The notes beneath the pieces were generated by a model, which searched no databases, was not told the origin of the DNA, and saw only the letters and a list, made by a program, of their open reading frames with translations. 64,000 nucleotides of DNA from Gnetum montanum (taxonomy: Eukaryota > Streptophyta > Gnetopsida > Gnetales > Gnetaceae): assembly GCA_015680685.1 (NCBI GenBank), contig MNCI01003902.1:116975-180974 (forward strand), written 5' to 3'. Position 1 is the first letter of the stretch; every line of letters starts with the position of its first letter. A program made the position numbers and the translations under genes. Positions 45,440 to 55,843 of the stretch are shown piece after piece.

Positions 45440-46139
45440 TAGAGTTTCTCCTCTTGTAAGGCCTTGAGTGCCTTGGCATGCATGTAAGTTTGCACTTGTG
45501 CCATAGAGGCATCCCAGTTAGCCTTCTCTTTTTCTTCCACCATCCATTTATTCTCTTTCAACAGTTTATTAAGTTGCTCAATTTTGAAAGTGTCCAGCTA
45601 ATTCTGAGCAACCTTTGGCCCTATATTCGGAAAGTTTAATACTTTTGAAATGGATTGAATAGAGAAATCAATAGTCACACCACAAATGTTAACCATGGTG
45701 CCTTTTTTTCTTTTCTTCTTCTCTCTCTTTTTTTTTTGTTGTGCCAAAATTGGTACATTTCCCCTAAGTACCAGGCACCGCTTTCAGAGAGGGTAGGCCA
45801 TAACGGGGATCCTTTGAGGTGATCCCTAACGGCCTCAAGAGCAAACTCTGCAAAAGATTCAAAGTTCAATTCCACAATCACCGTAGTGAATGTGGACTTT
45901 TCATGGATGGCCTGAACATAATCTTGGGACAACGTGAGATGTTGTCCCTATTCAGGCGCTGCAACAGCTCCTCCTTCTGCCTGCCCAAACCGTACGGTAG
46001 GAGGATCTTCTTGATGAATGTTGAATGATTGTTCCTCCTATTCTACATGTTGTCTGGCAAGACCTTGTCTTCCACCTCTCTGAGATCATTTGCTTCCACC
46101 TTGAGAAGGACCTTCCTGTTGTCCACGTTTCGGGGCCAT
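45440..46139 (-). pseudogene. ORFX of element E, internally deleted
   Basis: The ATG at 46139 gives MAPKRGQQEGPSQGG, the same start as in D. Landmarks follow: LSQDYVQAIHEKSTF (near 45930), VIVELNFESFAEFALEAV, GAWYLGEMYQFWHNKK (near 45770), then SISKVLNFPNIGPKVA (near 45640). The sequence then joins a short piece of the coiled-coil region (45590-45450, matching 24190-24050 of D). The FPCLIRKLC part and the C-terminus are deleted. Stops occur after GGSK and near the VEE stretch. The N-terminal domain is better preserved here than in D and is the best place to test family membership. Role unknown. Confidence 0.62.
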
Positions 46140-46700
46140 CTGCAATCACACGGGGTCAAGTGTTAGTAAGGTTGTTTTTGAAATTAAGTTATACCTTACT
46201 GCTTGCCTTAATTAATTGATTTGTTTATCTTCGTGTGATCTTGCCCGAAAGATTATAATAATGAGTCTATGTTACTTAGGTGGTTTCCAATTTTAATTTC
46301 TCGGTATACCTAGGTATTAAATGATTTTTTGGCACAATTACTCTAAGTGTTATAGCTAATTACCCTAGATGATGTCCTTTGGGCGATGATAATTTCCAAA
46401 AAAGTTAGACGCTTTTCGACAGGTGTTCCTCCCCCACAACTAAGCTGAACACTCCGAGTTCAAGCAGGTTCAGACAGAATTAAAATCGGAGTACCAGCGA
46501 GCGAGATAGAGGTTGAAAAGCAAAGGTGTCACACTCGCAAGTCGTAGAGAAAAATTTGAAAAACTCTCCCGCGTGAATGGCAAGAAATGATGCTAAGTGT
46601 TGCAGGGGGGTCACCTATTTATAGGGTTGGAGGAACACAATATCGCATATGATACATCGCGTACGTGATATCACGTACATGATATCACGGCCCTAGTGAC
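46140..46700 (-). promoter_or_regulatory. Internal promoter and leader of ORFX (element E)
   Basis: Read on the minus strand: AATATC/GATATC motifs at 46639-46644, 46667-46672 and 46681-46686, then CCTATAAATAGG (TATAAATA at 46616-46623), then a leader of about 475 nt, then GTGTGATTGCAG touching the ORFX ATG. The order of motif array, TATA box and leader is the same as in the LTRs of this family. AAGGTATAAC near 46194 could be a splice donor, but the intron would be only about 55 nt, so splicing is unproven. The leader, including the TTGCAG end, is shared with element D. Confidence 0.55.
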
Positions 46701-47340
46701 ATGAGGCACAACAAAAATACCAAATTTTAAAGGATTTTCTTGAAACAATGTTGTAAGCTGAGGACATTGGGTATTATGAAGGAGTTCTAGGGTAATTCCA
46801 TTAATTCGAAAGGCACAATTAATGATGATGGTGTGGATTTTATCAATAAAACCTTGGGTGGTAAGAAAAAGGTTATGTGATGGTTCATGGAAACATTAAA
46901 ATTTAGAGGGGTAATAGTAAGGAAAGAATGTTATGAAAAATAAGCTAAGGGTGAGAAATGGTGTGTGTGAGCTATATCATAAGTGAAGATTACAAAAGAT
47001 TACACAAGTGGATCCTCCCCAAAGCAGGTTTCAACCTATAATGCCCTTGTGTAACCACACTTAAAGTGTCCGTGGGCACTAGAAGGGTTAGATGTAATCC
47101 GCACTAATTCCACAAAACACACACATGTAAATATCACCAGAATGAGGTAAGAATTCTATGTTACACACAACATGAGATACAATTACATGAACAGTGAGAT
47201 GAAACGAATTATAGAAAGGGATCGTAGAGATTGGGGCATGAGGTAACTGACATAGGGCACAGTGAATCCTGCATGTAAAGCATGATTAAGATGTCATTAA
47301 CCCGTCATTCCAAGATCAGGACCAAGTCCATTTTACAAAA
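46701..47340 (-). mobile_element. Spacer upstream of the ORFX promoter (element E), 5' truncated
   Basis: This matches 26430-26990 of element D, including TCCTCCCCAAAGCAGGTTTC (47010). The match ends at about 47340, where the plus-strand element F begins. Gag and the 5' LTR of E are missing. Confidence 0.65.
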
Positions 47341-47426
47341 TTCATAGTATCAAGCATCACAAAATACATAATTCATACTTAGAATAATTTTTTGAAATGT
47401 ACACACTTAAGCATAAAAAAATTAAC

Positions 47427-49330
47427 ATGACTTCTATAAATTAAAAAAAATCTCCATATAGTATTAATTTTAATGAAAGTCATGACAAGGATTACAAGGA
47501 AGAAGATTGGAGTGCACCGATGCAACTAAGATTTCATGTACTCATATTGATCCTTATTATCCTAATTTTACATTCATTTTCACTAGAATGAACAACTCAA
47601 ATGGAGAGACCTATAGGGAAACATTATCTTGCGACTTGAATGTTCAGCACCATCAATGATCCAAGCAACCCCCATGAGGTCAAATCTTGATCATGTGCAA
47701 GAAGGATATTAATTCACCAAAAATATGACTAGCCCATACCAACAAATGAAGACTCAAGCAAGAAGGGATGCCATCATGGAGGTATGGTGCAAACATGACA
47801 AAGGAAAGAAGACATCTCAAAGAGATATCCTAGAAGAAAAAGAAGATGTTATATTCCAAATGGAGAAATTTTATTAAACGCATGGGTCTCATTCCAAAAA
47901 CCAATCATACGCATTGAATATTTGTTAAAATAAAACTGCATCCAACCCTTGTAGGAATCCTTGGAAGAAAGGAGGACTCCAGTCTTAAGAGGAATTCAAG
48001 GCCTAAGACCTCTAATGAATCCAAAAGAGGTGAATTAAGAAGTCACAGAAGGCAAACTAGCTAGCATCATTCTCAAACTCTATCTTTTTCTTCCTCACAT
48101 TCATCAAGATATTCTAACAAGAGAGAATGAAGACTAAGAGATCATAATAAAGGAAGAAGGAGAGACCATGAGAGACATACATGTAGAAGGAGGCATCCTA
48201 ATGAAGTGGAAGATAATCATGAAGAAAGGGGAGAAAGGATTAGACACAAGAGAAGAGAGTACCATAAGCATTGAAGGGATCATTACTACAATAGAGCTCA
48301 TGAACTCAAAGACTATGCAAAACCTTGCTAGCCACTCACAACATGATCAACATTAGAAAAACTATGTACATTTCTACCATGCATTTAAGGAACAATCACA
48401 TCAAGCAACTTGACATGAATAATACTCCAAAATTCAAAGGTGGATACAATGTAGATCCACAACACCATCTCTAAGCCTTTCATAACGATTCTATCCTACA
48501 AAACATAGAAAATGATGGGTAGAAATTGAAGTTGTTTCCCATAACACTCATAAATAAAGCAAAGAGCTAGTACAAATCCTTAGAACCAAAATCAATTGGA
48601 AGATAGAGTACCATGCTAGAACTCTTCAATGATGAATATCAAACCTATTATAGAGTATCAAATTTGAAAAGATAGATTTAAGAATGGAAACAAAGGACAC
48701 ATGAATTCATTGATGCAATAATGGATAGTTCCTACTCTTTATTGCATAGGTGCCCAAGACATAGATTTTCTCAATGGGAACAACTATGACATACCATTGA
48801 TGGGCTAAGGAATAGAATAAGAGAAACCCTTAGGGTATATGCCTAAGGTAGATTATCCAAGATGATATCTCATTGAATCCAAAGATTAATAGACCAAGTA
48901 GCTAAAGAGGAAGGAGAGTTAAGGAAAAGGGAATCATGAAGAGTATAACAAAGATCCAACAATTAGAAAGAGGAATATAAGGATTTTTGACTCACAAGAG
49001 GAAAAAAAATTTAGAGGATATGATCTAGTGAAAGGCTCTACCTATTCAGTAATTAGTTAATGATATTACAACAATGGTAGAGAAAATGTGGGATTTAGAA
49101 GATGAGAAGTTTGCTACAATACTAAAGATAGTAGAGGAAAGGACTGGACAAGCCCTTAACAAAAGTAAGGACAAAAAGAGGAAAAGAAAAAATGAACATG
49201 AGAACTACAAAACTAAAAGGAAATTTGCTATAGTAGAAAAAGTAATGGACTCAAGTTTAGAAGATAATGAAGGGTGTAAAGTGTCATAATACAAACATCT
49301 AAAGGGATGTTTCCTTATCATGGTCCACTT
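47427..49330 (+). pseudogene. gag: gag of element F, decayed
   Basis: The ATG at 47427 (MTSIN, then a stop) aligns with MSSFSHK of element I. QLRFHV, then PNFTFIFTRMN after a frameshift, and NGETYRETLS match its N-terminal part. The capsid core follows at about 48415-48940: DMNNTPKFKGGYNVDPQHHL, LQNIENDG, KLKLFPITL, STMLELFNDEYQTYYRVSNL, DGLRNRIRETLRVYA, LIDQVAKEEGELRKRES. An open stretch at 49074-49289 encodes a Lys-rich segment and the knuckle remnant EGCKVS, where the second Cys is lost. No LTR or PBS is found upstream; the leader starts near 47345, next to truncated element E. It is full of stops. Confidence 0.8.
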
Positions 49331-50930
49331 ACAAGAGTTCAGGGCATATGTACTTAATCCAAAGTTTTTTAAGAAACAAATGCCTAGAAGATTACCTTAT
49401 CCATAAGGTAACTTTAAACGGCACTACTAGTAATCACACTATCCAAGTGGGTCTTATCCTCAATCACAAGATTAATACTAACAACAGTGGCAACAACCAC
49501 AAGTATGAATAATGCCACCACCAGGACAACAGTATCCATACTAGCAACTTGATCCTTATGGATATACATACAACATCTAATCTCTCCTAGAAACACTTCT
49601 ATCCATACTTCCTCTCCTTACTATCCATTAGAATACCATAGACCCACTATCTCATGCATGAATCCTAATTCTTACATATCCCAACCAACATCTGGTTCCT
49701 CATACAAAGCTCCCAATCCATTACCACTTGTACTACTACCAATCATGCAAGGAGAACTACCAACACAACCATAGTAAAAGAGTGCTACTAGAGTAGTCAC
49801 CACACAAGAGAACATTATGACAAGTGAACCAAGATCTAGGAAACACCCTTTCTTTAGTGCAAGCCTAGAAAAGGTTTGAAGGATAGAAACTTCATCTAAC
49901 TCTATTTCATCCACATAAGATCTTCAATGGAACACTATTCTTCTAACATCAATAGAGAAGAATATAACTATTGTCATGCTCACATAGACTATTACACATT
50001 AGAACAAAGTAGGAGCACTTTCTAAGAAGAGAATAGATCCAAGAAGTCACTTAGTCTACCTCTAAATAATAAGACATAAAACATGTAAAGCTTTGTTAGA
50101 GTTTGGGTTAGGCATTAACCTTATCTCTCAAGACATATACAAGGCCTAGAATCTCCCTCCAATAAAGAAAAGTAACATATAATTAGAGCTAGTAGGTTAG
50201 TCAATTGTTGTTTCACTAGGATAAGTGGAAGATTTAATCACTACAATAAGTGGTTGGTCCTAACCTATTGATTTTTTTATCATGTGGAGGAAAATAAAGG
50301 AGAATTTCCTATAATCATGAGAATTACATAACTTTGCACTAAAAATGCTAAGCTAGGAATTCGAGACTTTTTCTCGAAATTTTTCAAGGAAGATGAACCT
50401 AGAATCATTTAGATACATAGAGTTCCATGTATTTCATGTAGCAATGATGGGTGTAATTGTGTGTAGAAAATATATACAACAAGACACGATGCCATCACAA
50501 CATGTAATAGATGTGTTGAAGAAGTGTGTACAATGATGTCGATATGCAACAACCACTAGACAAGAAGGCATGTAGTGGCTAATTAAGGAAGGGGAATCAA
50601 AGTCAAAAATATGCATGGAATTGGTAGACAAGATTACAAGTGCCTACATCAAAGAAATAGAAAAATTAGAATAAATATAAATACAAAATTTTTATACTAA
50701 GTCACAATAGAAGGAGGGCATCTAATGGGGAAAGTTAGAGATACTAGAAAGATATGAACTAGAATTGCTAGAACTAAAGGCCCTACTAGATGCACCTAAA
50801 TATGCTTTCCTTAAGAACAAGAAACCAATAATCATAAACATCAATCTTGATAAAGAAAAAAAGAGAAAGTTATTGGAAGTGGTGAACAAATGACCAATTG
50901 CATTTGCATGGTCTATGATGAGATCACTGG
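49331..50930 (+). pseudogene. pol: gag tail, protease and pol linker of element F, decayed
   Basis: A Pro/Gln/Tyr-rich tail (49400-49900) corresponds to that of element I. Protease follows near 50080: KTCKALLEFGLGINLISQDI aligns with SCKALLDSGSRVNLISQEI of element I, so the catalytic Asp-Ser-Gly has become Glu-Phe-Gly. SIVVSLGXVEDLITTISGWS matches the next part. The linker (about 50700-50790) contains stops. All of this is inactive. Confidence 0.7.
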
Positions 50931-51690
50931 TATTGATTCATGCATTTTTCAACATCAAATCTACATAGATCCAACTATCAAACCACATCACTAACCCCAA
51001 CAGAGATTGAACCCCAAACTTAAAGAAGTTATCAAGGAAGAATTGGGAAAGCTATTAAAAGTAGGATTCATCTATCCAATTTCAAACAATGAATGGTTTA
51101 AACCATTATACATTTCTCAAAAGAAAGATTGCAAGTGGAGGATCTATATCAATTTTTGATTATTGAACTTGGCAACATTCAAAGACCATTTTCCTTTATC
51201 ATTTATTGTCCAAGTCCTGGATACTATCCTGGGACATTAGTACTATTGCTTCCTAGATGGATGCAATGGATATAATCAAATCTATATTGCACTAGAAAAT
51301 CATGAAAAAATAAAATTTACTAGTCTGTGAGGAATGCTTGCATACAGCCAAATGCTCTTTAACCTATGTAATGCTCTTTTTACTTTCTAGAGACTTGTCC
51401 TTAGCATATGCCAAAAAAAAATTGGCAATGAGTTGAAGTGTTCATGGAGGATTTATCTACATACATACTTGACTTCAAACAAGCTTTCAACCACTTAGAG
51501 TAGGTTTTAAAAAAAATGCTAAAACTAATTTGAAGCTCAATTAGCAAAATAACCATTTAATGATCTAATACAACATAGATCTAGGACCTAAGGTATCTTC
51601 TTAAAAAATCAAAATAGATCTAAATAAGATCATATTCATATAGAACATCACTCAAAGGTCATAAATAGTAAATGACATCAGATCATTCCT
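50931..51690 (+). pseudogene. pol: Reverse transcriptase of element F, decayed
   Basis: Motifs in order: LNPKLKEVIKEELGKLLKVG (from 51010), YPISNNEW, KPLYISQKKD, WRIYINF, then NLATFKDHFPLSFIVQVLD, YYCFLDGCNGYNQIYIALE (51241-51300), EKIKFTSL, FNLCNALFTF and, near 51440, VFMEDLS, the decayed VFMDDF (F/YxDD) catalytic box. The 'KDHFPLPFIDQML...YYCFLDGYSGYNQI' wording is characteristic of the Athila/Tat branch of plant Ty3/gypsy. Several stops and frameshifts, plus the Asp-to-Glu change in the active site, show it is dead. The enzyme copies element RNA into DNA inside cytoplasmic particles. This is the only reverse transcriptase of an LTR element in the window. Confidence 0.88.
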
Positions 51691-52260
51691 TGTCCATACA
51701 AAATACTATCAAAGGTTTATTGAAAATTTCTCCAAGATTGCAAAACCTCTTATTGAACTAACAAAGAAGGATGCACCATTTTAATGGTCAGAACAATGTG
51801 AGAAATCATTTGAGAGCCTAAAACATAGATTGAGCGAGACACCAAACCTTTGAGCTCAAGATTAGTCTAAGCCTTTCCACATTATGATAGATGCTTGAAA
51901 CTATGCATCAAGGGAAATATTAACTCAACTTGATGATCAAAAATGACTATATTACATACAATACACTAGTTGAAGCATCACAAGGGCACAACTTAAGTAT
52001 GCCACCACAGAAAAGGAGCTTATGATTATGATATATGCTCTTAAAAACTTCAAGCATTATGTGCTTGAGTATCCCATCTGTGTTCATACTAATCATAGCA
52101 CCATCAAGTTTCTAATGAACAAACCAGTGGTAAGTCTAAGAGTGATAAGATGACTTGTCATATTATAAGAGTTTGAAATCACAATGATCAATAGAAAAGG
52201 AACTAAAACTTTTATAGGTGATCACCTATTAAGATTAAGATAAGAACCTCAAGAAAATGA
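51691..52260 (+). pseudogene. pol: RNase H domain and connection of element F, decayed
   Basis: The connection RFIENFSKIAKPLIELTKKD (51712-51775) precedes SEQCEKSFESLKHRL, PFHIMIDA (first RNase H Asp region), REILTQLDDQK, RAQLKYATTEKELMIMIYAL, NFKHYVLEYPICVHTNHSTI and FLMNKPVVS, then EFEITMINRKGT. The order and spacing match plant Ty3/gypsy pol. Element B has a parallel fragment at 13576. At least six stops are present. Confidence 0.85.
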
Positions 52261-53570
52261 AAAACCATTATTAGACTATTTTTCCAATGAAAATCTATTT
52301 ATAAAGACAACAATGATTGTAGAATTGATAATGAAGTCATGGATTACTTATTACATGACATATATTACCACACAAGAACTTCCTATTGAATGGGATAAGA
52401 AACACAAAGAATAGTTTCTCCACAAAGTAAAAAGATATATGAAAATTAATGAAAATATTTGCAAGATATGTGTCAATGGATTAATAACATGGTGTATTCT
52501 AAAAGAAAATTAACAAAAAGTTCTACAAGATACACATGAAGAACCATGTGGTGATCACTATGCAAGACAATGAACAACATTGAAATTGATGATGACAAGC
52601 TACTTCTAAACTACCATATTTAGGGATGCACATCAATTTACATAATCTTGTGAAAGATGCCAAAGCAATGGAGGACTAGCTACTAGAAATGAAGGGCCAC
52701 AACAATGGCTACAACCATTGGAATCCTTTGATATTAGGGGAATTGAATTTATGAGGTCCATCACACTAATGTTAAATGGAAAGTCTTACATTATAGGTAC
52801 TATTGATTACTACAAAAAGTAGGTAGAAGCAACTACAGTTAAAGATTACATGACTAATATAGTTGTAAAATTCTTTCAACAATACATGATGAATAGATTT
52901 AGTACCATGCATGTTAATATCAGAAAATGAGACTCATTTCACTCAAGCTACATTAAAGAAGCTAATGCCACAACTTGAGGTCAACAATAAATTGACTACA
53001 CCCTATCACCCCCAAGTAAAAGGTTAAGCTGAAGTAACTATTAGAGAAATTACAAGCTGAAGATATAAGAAGGACTTGAGTACTAAACTTAATGATGCTC
53101 TATGAGCATATAGGTTAACTTAGAAACTTCTTATATGATATTTACCATACAAATTAGTTTATGGAAAATTACCAACTCTACTAATTCAAGCAAAGTTAAA
53201 TACCCTTGTAACTCCTAGCACACTTGAACTAGATCTAGACTTAGCTAAAAAATAATGATTAATGAATCTCAATCTCTTAGATGAAAATTGGTTAATAGCT
53301 CAAATGAGTAATGAAATCCATAAAAGATATTCCAAACATTAACATGATGCCAAAATTAGACAAGTGTCCATCAAGCCTAGAAATAAAGTCCTTTATTATA
53401 ATCCAAATCATGTTCCACAAAAGAATAAGTTTCAAACCTTATGAAAAGGACCTTATATTGTCCACGCTACATACCAATTAGGCACCATGCAAATTTATCA
53501 CTTAATGGACTCACAAAAACTTATCCTTGTCAATACCCAATAGGTAAAACCATTCTATAACTTTCCCTAC
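52261..53570 (+). pseudogene. pol: Integrase of element F, decayed
   Basis: Zinc-binding region: DTHEEPCGDHYARQ, then SCERCQSNGG (52500-52670). Core: GIEFMRSIT near 52740, with the first catalytic Asp replaced by Glu, then TIDYYKK and VKDYM, then ISENETHFT near 52918, with the second Asp also replaced by Glu. C-terminal tail: DLDLAKK, LNLLDEN, PRNKVLYYN, GPYIVHATYQLGTMQIYHL and LVNTQXVKPF, as in copies A and B. Many stops. It inserts element cDNA into chromosomes; this copy cannot. Confidence 0.87.
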
Positions 53571-54900
53571 TCCTCTAAAGACTCTACCTTGCACACTAGA
53601 TCATTCATTGCCCATTCAATTTTCTAAATTTTTGCTTTTGACAATAGTCATGCAGGTATCACTTGTGACACTTAAGCACCAAACTTCTTTGTATATTCTT
53701 TTTATACTTTTCATATTTGTTACTAATTTTTTACATTCTTTGATATATTTCCTATTCTTTTACACTTTTCACATTTCTTATCATCTTTCATTCTTTAATA
53801 TTTTTCATATTTTTATGTGCTTTTTTCTTCTTATCTATTTCTCATTCTTCTATGATTTCTACTATTTTTCATGTACATATTTTTGTTCATTTTTCTAATA
53901 AAGTGTAAAGGAATAAATGAGAAGTGGTCAAAATAATAAGAATTTCACCCTATATTATCAAATCATTAAAAGATTGATTGTATATATAGTGAGACCATAT
54001 CATCCATCCACTCATTTCCAATAATAAGAGATTCTTACAATGGATATAAGAACATTCTTTTCACAGTAAAACTAAAATAAACTTATGATCATTATTCCCA
54101 GACGAAAAATTAAAGAGCCAAATCGGAATGAAAAGGGTGGGACATCAAGGGGATTTGTGGATTCTCTAAAGCTACTACTGTAAGTCTTATTCTATTGTTA
54201 AGTTGTATTATTTACTTGATTTTTAATGAAAAGTGGAAGTATGTTCTAAAATAAGTGCTACCTTACAATGTCACTAGAAAGACATGTCACCCATGCTTGA
54301 AGGTAGTCATTTAGTAAGGTTGACATAGTAATAATATAATAAATTCATATAATAAAAATTTCTAAGGGTTTCACTGGAAAGACATATTACCCATTCCTAA
54401 ACGTACTCTTCTATCTAATGGCCAAGTCTAATTTAAAATAAACTATGTTGTTAATAAATTACTTCCTTATACTTCATTGCTAAGTTTTAATATTTCTTGC
54501 AGTTGTGATAGTCTTATGGTTGTTAGTTTTGAGATAACACAATGTGATGTCACTGGTAAGTGATATGGACTTGGTTTGGATCTTTAACAGAAAGGCTAAT
54601 TATCATTCTAACCATGCGTCACACATAAAATTCATTATGCTTATGGTAAGATACCTCATGTCCTAATTTCTATAATCCTTTCTACTACCATTCCACCCCA
54701 CTAATATATACAACCATAATTTGAAAACCAGAGAATCTTTGCAGTAAGAGGTGTGATTTTTTTTTCTTGAAAATAAAAAAAAATTTGAAGGTTAGAGACA
54801 AGTAAACAATTTACTATGCAACATAGGTATATTGGTATGAAGATGTGATTTAATGAAGAATTTCTATAGGTAAAGTTAGCTCTTAAGAATTCTTATCATA
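53571..54900 (+). mobile_element. Post-pol spacer of element F with duplicated conserved block
   Basis: A T-rich stretch (53680-53890) ends in CTAATAAAGTG as in copy A. The block GGGACATCAAGGGGATTTG is at 54152. The GAAAGACATG(T)..ACCCAT motif occurs twice, at 54280 and 54373. Neither ORFX, polypurine tract nor LTR follows before the LINE; the match to related copies fades after about 54720. Confidence 0.6.
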
Positions 54901-55169
54901 AGAAATTTTTGTATAAGAACTACATAAAATTACTTTGAGAAAAGAAAGAAAAAATTTCTAAAAGAGTACCAAAAAAATATGATGCAAATGATAAAATAAG
55001 ATCCACAAAATTTTTGAAAATTTTTTAGAAATAAAGTTCTTCGAAGTAATGATATTTCATTTGCACAAATGAAATGGTTCTACAAAGATTTGTTTCATAA
55101 CAAGATAATTACCATAACTAGTTGCATACTCTTAGACATTTACAACTTATGTATGGTGAAATAATAGAG

Positions 55170-55843
55170 AAATTTAAGAAATTATCTTTTGGAAAAGTTG
55201 TAGAGATAAAATAATTATATGCTAAATTATTAAAATGTAGTGGAGAGATAGTCTAGAGATAGACTTGAAAAGTGCTCTAAAAAGGACATCAAAATTGTTC
55301 GACTAGATAGTGAATGATTTATTGAGTTATTATGTTTTTCAAAAAGAAGATAAATCATGTTTAAATAATTGTAGATTGATAATTATCAGTAACTTATTTA
55401 CAATATTGGTATGTACCATTTGAAAGAAAAAACTGAGATCTTTGGCAAAAAGAAATAATTTATGTGTTGTTTCACAAGGAGGATTCAAAAAAAAAAATGT
55501 TCTAAACTAGATCATCTAGTTGCCCTTAGATATTAAATTGAACAACCAAAGGGCAAATAAGTTAAAATAGTTATTTTCTTTGTGGATTTTACTAAATTTT
55601 TTGACTTTATCGTGAGAGAATAATTATGAAGTTGACTTATCAAACTTAAAGTTGATTCTAGTTTACTCAATATTATCCAAAATTTATATATTGAGAAATA
55701 ATTTCTAAATCAAAAGATGAATATACTATATAATTATGTCAATTTTACAATAATATAGAAGTAAAGCAAGATTTTCCTCTTTCCCCAACTTTATTTAGTG
55801 TTTTTATTGATGAACTAGAAGAGTGGATTAAAGAGGTGCCTAT
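55170..55843 (+). pseudogene. LINE reverse transcriptase, N-terminal part, decayed
   Basis: Read through stops, landmarks follow the order of plant/insect-type LINE RTs: LLKCSGEIV, KEDKSCLNNCRLIIISNLFT, KKKLRSLAKRNNLCVVSQGG (for 'LxxWAExxGxxxxxQAGFR'), NNQRANK, FSLWILLNF (for 'FVDFxKAFD') and EVKQDFPLSPTLFSVFIDEL (for 'VKQGCPLSPTLFxxYIDEL', 55757-55820). It breaks at 55843. The next motif (FxDD) appears 2 kb further on, at 57935. Confidence 0.75.

Noticed and set aside
47427-53570. Element F as an integrated pararetrovirus or retrovirus
   Set aside because: An integrase with HHCC and DDE-type regions, the domain order of Ty3/gypsy, tRNA-Asp primer sites in relatives and the lack of movement or coat motifs all point to a plant LTR retrotransposon.
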